Shown: piece after piece, positions 36,092-44,229 of the stretch | Layout: each line of letters begins with the position of its first letter | Numbering within the stretch: the first letter of the stretch is position 1 | Notes under the pieces: model-generated | Told to the model about the DNA's origin: nothing | The model's database searches: none | What the model saw: only the letters and a program-made list of their open reading frames with translations | Position numbers and translations under genes: made by a program | Source: Sedimentitalea sp039941015 | GTDB lineage: Bacteria; Pseudomonadota; Alphaproteobacteria; Rhodobacterales; Rhodobacteraceae | NCBI RefSeq assembly: GCF_039941015.1 | Contig: NZ_JBDVFI010000020.1 | Strand: one strand, 5' to 3' | DNA: 64,000 bases

Positions 36092-36934
36092 ATGACAGAG
36101 ATGACCCCCGTGACCCAAGCCACGACCGACGCCACCCCCGTCAAGACGCCGACCCTGCCCGATGCCCAGACGGTCACCTCCGTCAGACATTGGACCGACC
36201 GGCTGTTTTCCTTCCGCGTGACGCGCCCACAAAGCCTGCGGTTCCGATCCGGAGAGTTCGTGATGATCGGTCTGCTCGGAGACAACGGCAAACCGCTCCT
36301 GCGTGCCTATTCCATTGCCAGCCCGGCCTGGGACGAAGAGCTGGAATTCTATTCGATCAAGGTTCAGGACGGTCCGCTGACCAGCAAGCTGCAGCATATC
36401 CAGCCCGGCGATCAGATCATTCTGCGCCCCAAGCCTGTGGGCACACTGGTCCACGACGCGCTGCTTCCCGGCAAGCGTATCTGGTTCTTTGCCACCGGCA
36501 CCGGTTTTGCGCCATTTGCTTCGCTTCTGCGCGAGCCCGCGACGTACGAGAACTATGACGAGGTCATCGTCACCCACACCTGCCGTGATGTCGCCGAACT
36601 TGAATACGGTCGCAAGCTGATCGACGATCTCAAGGCAGACGAGTTGATGCAGGAGTTGATCGGCGCCGAGAACCTGAGCAAGATCCGCTATTATCCGACC
36701 ACCACGCGTGAGCAGAGCCCCAAGATGGGCCGCATCACCAACCTGCTTCAGGACGGAACCGTGTTCAGTGATCTTGGCATTGCCCCGATCAGCGCCGAAA
36801 CCGACCGTGCAATGGTCTGTGGCTCGCTTGGCTTTAATCAGGACATCAAACAGGTTCTCGAAGATTTCGGCCTTGTCGAAGGCGCAAATTCGGATCCGCA
36901 GCATTACGTGGTCGAAAAAGCCTTTGTCGGCTGA
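36092..36934 (+). CDS. fpr: Ferredoxin--NADP reductase (Fpr type)
   Basis: Flavoenzyme moving electrons between NADPH and ferredoxin or flavodoxin. 280 residues. The FAD domain has RAYSIASPAWDEELEFYSIKV (FAD-binding RxYS) near residue 71. The NADP domain has FFATGTGFAPFASLLREP near residue 130 and CGSLGFNQDI near the C-terminus. It ends in a VEKAFVG-type tail typical of bacterial subclass I enzymes. It is the last gene before a strong terminator and may supply the sulfite reductase. Confidence 0.94.
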   Translation: MTEMTPVTQATTDATPVKTPTLPDAQTVTSVRHWTDRLFSFRVTRPQSLRFRSGEFVMIGLLGDNGKPLLRAYSIASPAWDEELEFYSIKVQDGPLTSKLQHIQPGDQIILRPKPVGTLVHDALLPGKRIWFFATGTGFAPFASLLREPATYENYDEVIVTHTCRDVAELEYGRKLIDDLKADELMQELIGAENLSKIRYYPTTTREQSPKMGRITNLLQDGTVFSDLGIAPISAETDRAMVCGSLGFNQDIKQVLEDFGLVEGANSDPQHYVVEKAFVG

Positions 36935-36956
36935 CCTTTCCACGATCTGAAATGTG

Positions 36957-36994
36957 AAAACGCCTGCCCATAAGATGTTGGGCAGGCGTTTTTT
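36957..36994 (+). terminator. Rho-independent terminator after fpr
   Basis: CGCCTGCCC (36961-36969) pairs with GGGCAGGCG (36980-36988) around a 10-base loop and is followed by a run of six T. A-tracts on the left extend the stem and make it partly bidirectional. It closes the sulfur operon. Confidence 0.93.
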
Positions 36995-37106
36995 GTCTGT
37001 ACGTTGATGGCTGCGCTATCGCAGTCAGCGTTCCCGATACCGTTGGCCGGAAAGCGAACACGCTCCCGGCCAACCAATTGGGCTCATAACTGCCTTTTGC
37101 TTTGGA

Positions 37107-37988
37107 TCAGAGACCCAATGCCGACCGAATCTGGTCCAGCGCTGCCTTCAGCAGTTCCGGGTTGTTCTTCGCCTGCTCAAGACCCGCCAACAGTGTCGCT
37201 TTCTTCGCTGCACCAAGATCCGACTCTGTCAGCGCGGTTGTCGCCTTGTCATAGTCAAACCCTTCGGTTGTGAAGAGCTCGGTCAGATTGGTGCTCGACT
37301 CGGCTGCAGCTTCCGTAGCGCTGTCCACAGCATCAGTAGCGGCGCCCTCTGCGGCGTCAGTCGCTTCAGCAGCAGTATTAGCAACCGAATCCGCTGCATC
37401 GCTGGCGGCCTCTGTCGCTTCAGTTGCAGTTTCGGTCGCGGCGCCGGCGGCCTCGGTTGCCGTATTGCTCGCCGCATCCGCCGCCTCGGTGGCAGTGTCG
37501 GTCACGCTTTGCTCTGCCGCATCCGCTGCTGCGGCCGCATCCGAAGCAACATCACTGGCAGCTTCTGTAGCGTCGGCTGCTGTGTCAGTCACGGCATCAA
37601 CTGCATCCGTCGCCGCGCCTTCGACGCTTTCAGCAGCCGTAGTCGCCGCATCCGTAGCACTATCCACTGCCTCCGACGCCGCTTCCACAGCACTTTCTGT
37701 TCCGTTCGTCGCGGCATCAACTGCACTTTCTACAGCCTCTGTCGTGGCATCAACCGCGCTGTCGACGGCATCCGCAGTCGCATCAGCCGCTTCTGTAACC
37801 GCCTCAGTTACTGCAGTGGTTGCTTCGCTTGCGGCCTCCGTCGCCTCCGTCACAGCTTCTTCAGCAGCAGTTTCGGTCTTGTCCGCCGCTTCCGTCACAG
37901 CTTGATTTACTTCTTCCTGATTGTTCAGGTAGTAATATCCCGCACCGGCAACAGCTGCGGCAGCAACGACCCAGATCACTGGTTTCAT
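37107..37988 (-). CDS. Membrane-anchored Ala/Thr/Glu/Val-rich helical repeat protein
   Basis: 293-residue protein. One N-terminal membrane anchor (IWVVAAAAVAGAGYYYL, residues 4-20) is followed by about 210 residues of low-complexity sequence built from repeats like TEAASEA, DAVDSAT and AAESVEGAA. These predict a long amphipathic alpha-helix with acidic and Ala faces. A short unique C-terminal domain (about 228-293, ending LDQIRSALGL) closes it. The ATG at 37988 has a GGAG site at good distance; an upstream in-frame TTG lies in that site and is rejected. Family and function are unknown. Confidence 0.75.
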   Translation of the reverse strand: MKPVIWVVAAAAVAGAGYYYLNNQEEVNQAVTEAADKTETAAEEAVTEATEAASEATTAVTEAVTEAADATADAVDSAVDATTEAVESAVDAATNGTESAVEAASEAVDSATDAATTAAESVEGAATDAVDAVTDTAADATEAASDVASDAAAAADAAEQSVTDTATEAADAASNTATEAAGAATETATEATEAASDAADSVANTAAEATDAAEGAATDAVDSATEAAAESSTNLTELFTTEGFDYDKATTALTESDLGAAKKATLLAGLEQAKNNPELLKAALDQIRSALGL

Positions 37989-38123
37989 GACGTTCTCCAA
38001 ATTTCCAACACAGACACCCGAGCGGTATCAATTGCCCGCTAGATCTGCTTCATGTTGCGCACAATCAAGGGGAAATTGCAGCCCCAACGCCGCAATTCGG
38101 GCATTTCGGCAAAGAATTGCGAC

Positions 38124-38152
38124 TTGAACCGCAGCGCCGCCAAAGATAGGTT
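38124..38152 (+). promoter_or_regulatory. Possible infC promoter
   Basis: TTGAAC (38124-38129), a 17-base spacer and TAGGTT (38147-38152) lie 39 bases upstream of the infC start codon. Spacing is ideal but the -10 is weak. Confidence 0.35.
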
Positions 38153-38190
38153 TACGTTTCAGATATTCGAACGATCAAAGGAACGATTCC

Positions 38191-38739
38191 ATAGCCCGCA
38201 GACCTCATAACGCGCCGCCAACCCGTGACACCGGCCCGCGCGTAAACGAAAATATCCGCACCCCCGAAATCCGCCTAATTGGCGCCGAGGGCGAAAACGT
38301 AGGTGTGGTGACCCCTGCCCGCGCGATCGAGATGGCCATCGAAGTTGGGCTGGATCTCGTCGAGATTTCACCAAACGCAAACCCGCCCGTTTGCAAGATC
38401 ATGGATTTTGGCAAGTTCAAATACGAAACCCAAAAGCGTGAAGCCGAGGCTCGGAAGAAACAAAAGACCATCGAGATCAAAGAGGTCAAGTTCCGTCCGA
38501 ACACCGATACCAATGACTATAACGTCAAGATGCGTAACGTGTTCAAGTTCCTAGAAAACGGCGACAAGGTCAAAGTGACCCTGCGCTTTCGTGGCCGCGA
38601 GATGGCCCACCAGAACCTTGGTCGCGAGTTGCTCGAACGTGTCGCCGAAGACACCAAGGACATCGGCCGGATCGAGAACTTTCCCAAGATGGAAGGTCGT
38701 CAGATGGTCATGCTGATCGGGCCTTTGCCGAACAAATAA
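38191..38739 (+). CDS. infC: Translation initiation factor IF-3 with AUA start codon
   Basis: Binds the 30S subunit and checks start codon and initiator tRNA pairing. The frame contains no ATG, GTG or TTG between the upstream stop at 38125 and the GTG at 38305, but the conserved N-terminal domain (RRPHNAPP, then GPRVNENIRTPEIRLIGAEG) is intact there. The start is therefore the ATA at 38191, with AAAGGAA at 38178-38184 as ribosome site, giving 182 residues. The C-terminal domain runs from IEIKEVKFRPNTD to EGRQMVMLIGP. Rare AUN starts in infC allow autoregulation, as with AUU in E. coli. Confidence 0.93.
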   Translation: MARRPHNAPPTRDTGPRVNENIRTPEIRLIGAEGENVGVVTPARAIEMAIEVGLDLVEISPNANPPVCKIMDFGKFKYETQKREAEARKKQKTIEIKEVKFRPNTDTNDYNVKMRNVFKFLENGDKVKVTLRFRGREMAHQNLGRELLERVAEDTKDIGRIENFPKMEGRQMVMLIGPLPNK

Positions 38740-38773
38740 ACGCTGGCGGCTCAGCTCACCATGCCTTGAATAG

Positions 38774-38807
38774 AAAACGCCCGGCAACTCTTGCCGGGCG
38801 TTTTTTT
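38774..38807 (+). terminator. Rho-independent terminator after infC
   Basis: ACGCCCGGCAA pairs with TTGCCGGGCGT around a CTC loop, followed by a long T-run; A-tract upstream extends the stem. Strong terminator 35 bases after infC. Confidence 0.94.
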
Positions 38808-38876
38808 ATTTCGGGTCTATTCTGATCCTGGCATCAAACACGCAGCGTTGCGCCCTTGCCTGCGGAACAGTGTTTG

Positions 38877-39062
38877 TTACCCGCTGATGGGTGCGCAGAC
38901 AGTGGCCCCGGCATCCGTTGTCGCCAGCTGATAACCTGCGGTACAACTTGCATTGCCTGCCTTGTCGAACGTCGGCTGAACATAGACCGGTACCGGCTCG
39001 GGCTGTGCACAGGCGGTCAAACCCAGAGCAACGGCACCCAATGCAAACATCTTGAATTTCAT
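38877..39062 (-). CDS. Small lipoprotein
   Basis: 61-residue protein with a lipoprotein signal: positively charged start MKFK, hydrophobic run ALGAVALG, and lipobox LTAC with Cys18 as the lipidation site. The mature part is about 44 residues, with a Pro/Val stretch (QPEPVPVYVQP) and two cysteines (SCTAGYQ and TVCAP) likely to form a disulphide. It probably sits in the periplasm or outer membrane. Function is unknown. Confidence 0.75.
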   Translation of the reverse strand: MKFKMFALGAVALGLTACAQPEPVPVYVQPTFDKAGNASCTAGYQLATTDAGATVCAPISG

Positions 39063-39266
39063 GATCTTCTACCCTCTTGTTGCCAAAAGAAATTCACCGA
39101 TTGGTTGAATCTCTCTTCACGATACGTGTTCAACACCAAGCTGGCAACTCTACAGAAGGCAAGGCATCAGGCTGAGGCCGAAACTTGCCACCACCGCGCC
39201 GGTCTCTCCCCCGAAAAGGAAAATCCGGCGCGGTGCGTGATCTGATTGGATCTGCGTCTTCGCGTA

Positions 39267-40055
39267 TCAGCTCGCGGCCTTGACCGCCCGCTGTGTCATC
39301 ACCTTGATGATGTGCGCGCGATAGTCGCCGGTTCCGTGAAGATCCGATATCATGCCATCGCCGCTCAGGCTCAGCCCATCAATCGCCTCTGCCGAAAAAT
39401 TGCCCGACAGCGCAGCCTCGGCCTCGCTCCAACGGAACACGCCTTCTTCCGACGCCCCGGTCACTGCAACCCGTACGCCATCGGCAAAACGGGCCACGAA
39501 TACGCCCACCAGCGCAAAGCGTGACGCCGGCTGCTCAAACTTCTGGTAGTTCGCCGCCTCTGGCACCGGGAAACGCACCGAGGTGATCACTTCCCCCTCT
39601 TCCAGAGCCGTGGTGAACATACCCTGAAAATAGTCGTCCGCCGCAATTTCGCGTGAATTCGTGACAATGGTTGCGCCGCTGGCAAGGGCCGCCGACGGAT
39701 AACAGGCCGCCGGGTCATTGTTGGCGAGGCTACCGCCAATGGTGCCGCGATTGCGAACGGCCGGATCACCGATGTTGCCGGCCAGCGCGGCCAGCGCCGG
39801 ATAGGCCGACGCCGCGTCCATTGCGACAGTCCCATGGTTGGTGCCGCCGCCAATGGTCACAACACCATCAGCGCTGCTCACACCCTTCATGGCCGCAATC
39901 CCTGTCAGGCTCACCAACCGTGAAGGGCTTGCCAAACGCTGCTTGAGGGTCGGGATCAAAGTCTGCCCACCACCAAGTGCCTGCGCGTCCTCGACCGCCA
40001 ACGCCGTGACTGCCGCATCAACGCTGTCCGGCTTGTCCACTTCAAAACTGTACAT
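39267..40055 (-). CDS. coxM: Molybdenum hydroxylase FAD-binding subunit (CoxM type)
   Basis: Medium subunit of a xanthine-dehydrogenase/CO-dehydrogenase-family enzyme; it holds FAD and passes electrons on. 262 residues. The FAD contacts are visible as ALGGGQTLIPTLKQRLASP near residue 32 and IRNRGTIGGSLANNDPAACYP-type sequence near residue 105. A C-terminal CO_deh_flav_C domain ends it. It is last in the minus-strand order coxS-coxL-coxM. Confidence 0.92.
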   Translation of the reverse strand: MYSFEVDKPDSVDAAVTALAVEDAQALGGGQTLIPTLKQRLASPSRLVSLTGIAAMKGVSSADGVVTIGGGTNHGTVAMDAASAYPALAALAGNIGDPAVRNRGTIGGSLANNDPAACYPSAALASGATIVTNSREIAADDYFQGMFTTALEEGEVITSVRFPVPEAANYQKFEQPASRFALVGVFVARFADGVRVAVTGASEEGVFRWSEAEAALSGNFSAEAIDGLSLSGDGMISDLHGTGDYRAHIIKVMTQRAVKAAS

Positions 40056-40083
40056 TTCAGTCCTCCCAGAAGAGGCCCCGCCC

Positions 40084-40133
40084 CTTCATCTTTGTGCAAA
40101 TACTCCGGGGGGTTCGGGGGGCTGGCCCCCCGC
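40084..40133 (-). repeat. G-rich hairpin repeat, copy A (3' of coxL)
   Basis: Near copy of the element at 42585-42632. Both contain a TTTGTG stretch, an AATACTCCGGGGG core and GGGGGCTGGCCCCC, which makes a hairpin with a tiny loop. It lies in the coxL-coxM gap. It may be an intercistronic mRNA element or terminator. Confidence 0.7.
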
Positions 40134-40147
40134 CCCGTTACTTCAGA

Positions 40148-42511
40148 TTAGCCTTGCATCGCGGCCCAAACGCGCGACGGGCTCAGCGGCATGTCGACAT
40201 GGGTGACATTCTTGCCGCCCGATTGCAGCGCATCCACCACCGCGTTCACCACCGATGGCGGTGACCCGATCGCGCCAGCCTCACCACAGCCCTTCACACC
40301 CAATGGGTTATGGGTACAGGGCGTGCAGCTCGAGTGATCCACCTCGTAGAACGGCAGATCATCGGCACGCGGCATCGCATAGTCCATATAGCTTGCGCTC
40401 AGCAACTGACCGTCATCATCATAGATGCAGTGTTCAAGCAACGCCTGCCCGATCCCTTGCGCCAGACCACCATGGACCTGACCCGACACGATCATCGGAT
40501 TAACGATATTGCCGAAATCATCTGCCGCCAGCATCCGCTCGATGCTCACCTTGCCCGTCTCAGGGTCGACTTCGACTTCGCAGGCATAGGCACCGGAGGG
40601 GTAGGTAAAGTTCGACGGATCGTAAAACGCCGTTTCTTCCAGTCCCGGCTCGATATCCTCAAGCGGATAGTTATGCGGCACATAGGCTGCCAGACAGACA
40701 TCCCCCCAGGCCACCGATTTATCGGTGCCCGCAACGCTGAATGCGCCATCCTTCAGCTCGATATCGGCCTCAGCGGCTTCCATCAGGTGCGCTGCGATCT
40801 TGCGCGCCTTGTTGATGATCTTTTCGGTGGCACGAACCATGGCTGACCCGCCGACCGCAAGGCTGCGCGACCCGTAGGTGCCCATGCCCATCGGCGCGTT
40901 GGCTGTATCTCCATGCACGATCTCGACCATGCTTTCGTCGATCCCGATCATCTCGGCAATGACTTGCGGAAACGCGGTTTCATGGCCTTGCCCGTGCGAA
41001 TGGCTACCGGTCATGACAACCAGTCCGCCTGTCGCGTTGACCCGCACCGTGGCGCTTTCATACAGCCCCGCGCGCGCGCCAAGCTGACCGACAAGATTCG
41101 ACGGTGCAATGCCACAAGCTTCGATATAGCAATTCACACCCAGCCCACGCAGCTTGCCGTTCTTTTCGCTCTCGGCGCGACGTGCAGCAAAACCGGCGAA
41201 ATCGCCCATCTCTTCCAACTTGTCCATCGTCGCATTGTAATCGCCAGTGTCATATTCCACTGCCACCGGGGTCGCATAGGGGAACTCAGTGATAAAGTTC
41301 TGCCGGCGCAGCGCAATCGGTTCCACACCCAACTCACGCGCGGCTTTGTCAACCACACGCTCCAGCTGATAGGTCGCCTCGGGACGTCCAGCACCGCGAT
41401 AGGCGTCCACCGGCACCGTGTTGGTAAACACCGCCTTGACGTTCACATAGATCAGCGGCGTCTTGTAGTTGCCAGCCATCAAAGTGCCATGCAGCCAGGT
41501 TGGAACCGACGGCGCAAAGGTCGAAAGATACGCGCCCATATTGGCCAGGGTATCAGTCCGCAGCGCGACAAAGTTGTTATCGGCATCCAGCGCCAGTTCG
41601 ATCTTGGTCACATGATCCCGACCATGTGCATCAGACATGAACGCTTCTGACCGCGAAGACGTCCATTTCACCGGACGGTTCACCGCCTTGGCCGCAAAGG
41701 TACAGAATGCTTCCTCGGCATAATGGAAAATCTTGGTGCCAAAGCCACCGCCCACATCCGGGGCCACGACACGCAGCTTGTGCTCGGGAATACCCAGAAC
41801 AAATGCGCCCATCAACAGCCGGATAACATGCGGGTTTTGGCTGGTGGTATAGAGCGTGTGATCGCCGGTTCCGCGGTCAAAATCGCCCACGGCCACGCGC
41901 GGCTCCATCGGGTTGGCGACCATACGCTGATTGACCAGCTCCAGAGTCGTCACATGTGCCGCACCCTTGATCGCGGCATCCACCGCATCACGGTTTTCTT
42001 CGACAAAACCCCAGTCGTAACAGAGGTTGTTTTTCAGATCGTCATGAACCTTTGTTGCACCATCCGCCAGTGCCGCTTTCATATCAACGACGGCAGGCAG
42101 ATCTTCGATATCAACCTCGATCGCTTCGGCGGCATCCCGCGCCTGCTCGTAGGTCTCTGCCACGACAGCAGCGATGGGATCGCCCACATGGCGCACCTTG
42201 CCCTGTGCCAGAACCGGGTGGCCTGGTTCTTGCATCACTTCGCCGAATCGGTCGGTAACTTGCCAGCCGCAAGGAAGGCCGCCGATCCCTTCGAAATCCG
42301 CGCCGGTAAAGATCCGCACAACGCCCGGCATCGCCGCCGCCGCAGATGTGTCAACCCCGTTGAGCTTGCCATGAGCAACATCCGAACGCAGGAAATGCAC
42401 ATAGGCCTGCCCGCGAACGTTGATATCGTCGGTATAATTGCCGGTCCCGCTCAGAAACCGTACGTCCTCGCGCCGCTTGGTGCTGGCGCCGATGCCACTG
42501 TCTTTGGGCAT
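40148..42511 (-). CDS. coxL: Molybdenum hydroxylase large subunit, form II CoxL type
   Basis: Catalytic subunit that binds molybdopterin cytosine dinucleotide. 787 residues, from the ATG at 42511 behind a GGGAGGA site. Domains: aldehyde oxidase/xanthine dehydrogenase a/b hammerhead (about 20-130), then the molybdopterin-binding part. VGGGFGTKIFHYAEEAF and the active-site loop AYRGAGR (residues 370-376) are visible, as is the catalytic Glu in KGCGEAGAIG near the C-terminus. True aerobic CO dehydrogenases (form I) have AYxCSFR; AYRGAGR marks form II, whose substrate is often unknown. Slow CO oxidation or another aldehyde/heterocycle is possible. Confidence 0.93.
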   Translation of the reverse strand: MPKDSGIGASTKRREDVRFLSGTGNYTDDINVRGQAYVHFLRSDVAHGKLNGVDTSAAAAMPGVVRIFTGADFEGIGGLPCGWQVTDRFGEVMQEPGHPVLAQGKVRHVGDPIAAVVAETYEQARDAAEAIEVDIEDLPAVVDMKAALADGATKVHDDLKNNLCYDWGFVEENRDAVDAAIKGAAHVTTLELVNQRMVANPMEPRVAVGDFDRGTGDHTLYTTSQNPHVIRLLMGAFVLGIPEHKLRVVAPDVGGGFGTKIFHYAEEAFCTFAAKAVNRPVKWTSSRSEAFMSDAHGRDHVTKIELALDADNNFVALRTDTLANMGAYLSTFAPSVPTWLHGTLMAGNYKTPLIYVNVKAVFTNTVPVDAYRGAGRPEATYQLERVVDKAARELGVEPIALRRQNFITEFPYATPVAVEYDTGDYNATMDKLEEMGDFAGFAARRAESEKNGKLRGLGVNCYIEACGIAPSNLVGQLGARAGLYESATVRVNATGGLVVMTGSHSHGQGHETAFPQVIAEMIGIDESMVEIVHGDTANAPMGMGTYGSRSLAVGGSAMVRATEKIINKARKIAAHLMEAAEADIELKDGAFSVAGTDKSVAWGDVCLAAYVPHNYPLEDIEPGLEETAFYDPSNFTYPSGAYACEVEVDPETGKVSIERMLAADDFGNIVNPMIVSGQVHGGLAQGIGQALLEHCIYDDDGQLLSASYMDYAMPRADDLPFYEVDHSSCTPCTHNPLGVKGCGEAGAIGSPPSVVNAVVDALQSGGKNVTHVDMPLSPSRVWAAMQG

Positions 42512-42584
42512 ATTCACTGTCCTCCCTGAAATTCCGGCGGATTTGCCGCCACTATTCAAATCGCCGCGCCACGCGCCCCGCCCC

Positions 42585-42632
42585 CTTCAGCTTTGTGACA
42601 ATACTCCGGGGGTCCGGGGGCTGGCCCCCGGC
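42585..42632 (-). repeat. G-rich hairpin repeat, copy B (3' of coxS)
   Basis: Second copy of the element at 40084-40133, directly after the coxS stop and before coxL. It keeps the AATACTCCGGGGG core and CCGGGGGCTGGCCCCCGG hairpin. Two copies occupy equivalent positions after successive genes of one operon, which suggests a processing or attenuation role. Confidence 0.7.
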
Positions 42633-42633
42633 T

Positions 42634-43119
42634 CTATTCTGCCGCGATTGCGGCCGTGTCCTGACCGGACGCCGCCATGATTGCTTTGACGATGTTATGG
42701 TATCCCGTACAACGGCACAGGTTCCCTTCAAGATAATCCCGAATTTCCGCTTCGCTGGGCTTTGGATTATCCTTGAGCAGTGCCGCCGCCGACATCACCA
42801 TGCCCGGCGTGCAAAATCCGCATTGCAGTCCGTGATGATCCTGAAACGCCTGTTGAATGGTATTCAGCGTTCCGTCAGCCGCCGCCTGACCCTCGATGGT
42901 ATCAACCGTGGCGCCATCCGCCTCGACCGCGAACATCGTGCAGGATTTGACGGCAACACCGTCCACATGCACCACACAGGCACCACATTGCGAGGTATCA
43001 CATCCCACATGTGTTCCCGTCAGACCCAAACCATCCCGCAAAAACCCGGATAGCAGCGTGCGCCCTTCAACCGAACCGGACTTTGAAACACCGTTAACCG
43101 TCATGGTCACATCAACCAT
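42634..43119 (-). CDS. coxS: Molybdenum hydroxylase iron-sulfur subunit (CoxS type)
   Basis: Small subunit with two [2Fe-2S] clusters, linking the molybdenum centre to FAD. 161 residues. The plant-ferredoxin-type cluster ligands are GCDTSQCGACVVHVDG and a later KSC. The C-terminal helical-bundle cluster uses QCGFCTPGM and EGNLCRCTGYHN. The start is the ATG at 43119, six bases after GGAGG; a GTG three bases earlier is too close. It is first of the three structural genes. Confidence 0.94.
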   Translation of the reverse strand: MVDVTMTVNGVSKSGSVEGRTLLSGFLRDGLGLTGTHVGCDTSQCGACVVHVDGVAVKSCTMFAVEADGATVDTIEGQAAADGTLNTIQQAFQDHHGLQCGFCTPGMVMSAAALLKDNPKPSEAEIRDYLEGNLCRCTGYHNIVKAIMAASGQDTAAIAAE

Positions 43120-43221
43120 CACATTCCTCCCTGTGCGTGTCGTTTGCTTTTGCTGGAGTTAAACATGCTGCCCGCACATTGAGAACAAGAATTTTATAGG
43201 ACTTTAGCATAACACCCGTTG

Positions 43222-44229
43222 TCAGTTCTTGGGCCTGCGAGGCTGGGGGCGCGTCGGAATCTCCTTGAGCAACCCCCCGACACCCATTCCCATGATGTCC
43301 TCCGGGCCGACCTTGAGACCACAAATCACCCGTTCAAGTACCCAATCAACGCCGCTGACCGCAGGTGAGCGTGCGCTGCCCGGCAGACCAATCACCATCT
43401 GTGCGCCAATCCGACCCAAAAACAACAAGTTGCCCGGATCCACGGGCATTCCGAAATGGATGATTTCGCCGCCTGCTTGTCGTACCGCCTCGGGTGCCAC
43501 ATCGGTCGGATCCGATGTGGCCGAGCCGGTCAGAATCAAGATCAGTTCGTGATCACAGGCAGCAATCGCTTGCACCAACGGAGCAACACGATGAGGCACC
43601 GCAACAGGATCGGACAGGCGTGCGTCCAGACGATCCAGACGCCCCTGCATCATGCGGTAACCCTTGTCGCTCACCGTACCCTCTGTCCGCCCGGAAATAC
43701 GGGTTTCGATAAACCCGGCACGGGTCAGCGTTGGTCGCTGAAGGGTCAAAGCACCCGACGCCACCTCACAGGCCTGTGCCAACGCCGCGCCGGGCACCGC
43801 GTAGGAAATGATCTTGACGGTCGCGACCATGCCTTCGCGATCCATCCGTTGCCAGCACGGCACCGTCGAGACTGTGATCATCGGATGCACATGATTGACC
43901 CGATTGATAGCGGCCGCATCTATGCGGGCCAGACCGGGACCGTCAGCCAAAAGATTTACACGTCCGGTGAATGGTGCGCTCAGATGCAGCCCTGCCACCT
44001 TCGGATCCGGAACCAATGCCCTGGCCAAAGCCTCTGCCGCGTCATTTTCGCAGATGTCACCGGTATCAAGCCGTGCCACCGTGATCTGGTCGAATCCGGC
44101 CCCCGCGAGGGCCGCGACATCGCCGTCAGTCAGGGTCATACCCTTGCGCAATCGTCCCGTTGGCAATTGCACGGAGTGGGCCAGAACATGCCCAACCGCC
44201 TCGGCTACGGGAACCGGGCCGAACTTCAT
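43222..44229 (-). CDS. MoeA/MoCF-like molybdopterin-binding protein
   Basis: 335-residue protein with a MoaB/MogA/MoeA-type molybdopterin-binding domain in its C-terminal half (ELILILTGSATSDPTDVAPE and PVDPGNLLFLGRIGAQMVIGLPGSARSP). The N-terminal half resembles the first part of the MoeA-like group (cd03522 type, from memory). In many genomes this protein is fused to a MobA-like nucleotidyltransferase; no such domain is present here. It overlaps the xdhC gene by ATGA, so it likely helps to build or insert the cofactor of the cox enzyme. Confidence 0.82.
   Translation of the reverse strand: MKFGPVPVAEAVGHVLAHSVQLPTGRLRKGMTLTDGDVAALAGAGFDQITVARLDTGDICENDAAEALARALVPDPKVAGLHLSAPFTGRVNLLADGPGLARIDAAAINRVNHVHPMITVSTVPCWQRMDREGMVATVKIISYAVPGAALAQACEVASGALTLQRPTLTRAGFIETRISGRTEGTVSDKGYRMMQGRLDRLDARLSDPVAVPHRVAPLVQAIAACDHELILILTGSATSDPTDVAPEAVRQAGGEIIHFGMPVDPGNLLFLGRIGAQMVIGLPGSARSPAVSGVDWVLERVICGLKVGPEDIMGMGVGGLLKEIPTRPQPRRPKN

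Noticed and set aside
37270..37905. Ala/Ser/Val-rich frame on the plus strand
   Set aside because: Mirror of the repetitive minus-strand gene, which alone has an anchor, a ribosome site and a unique C-terminal domain.
40148..42511. Calling coxL a true form I CO dehydrogenase
   Set aside because: The active-site loop is AYRGAGR, not AYxCSFR.
41723..42529. Open frame opposite coxL
   Set aside because: Antisense to a well-supported catalytic subunit.
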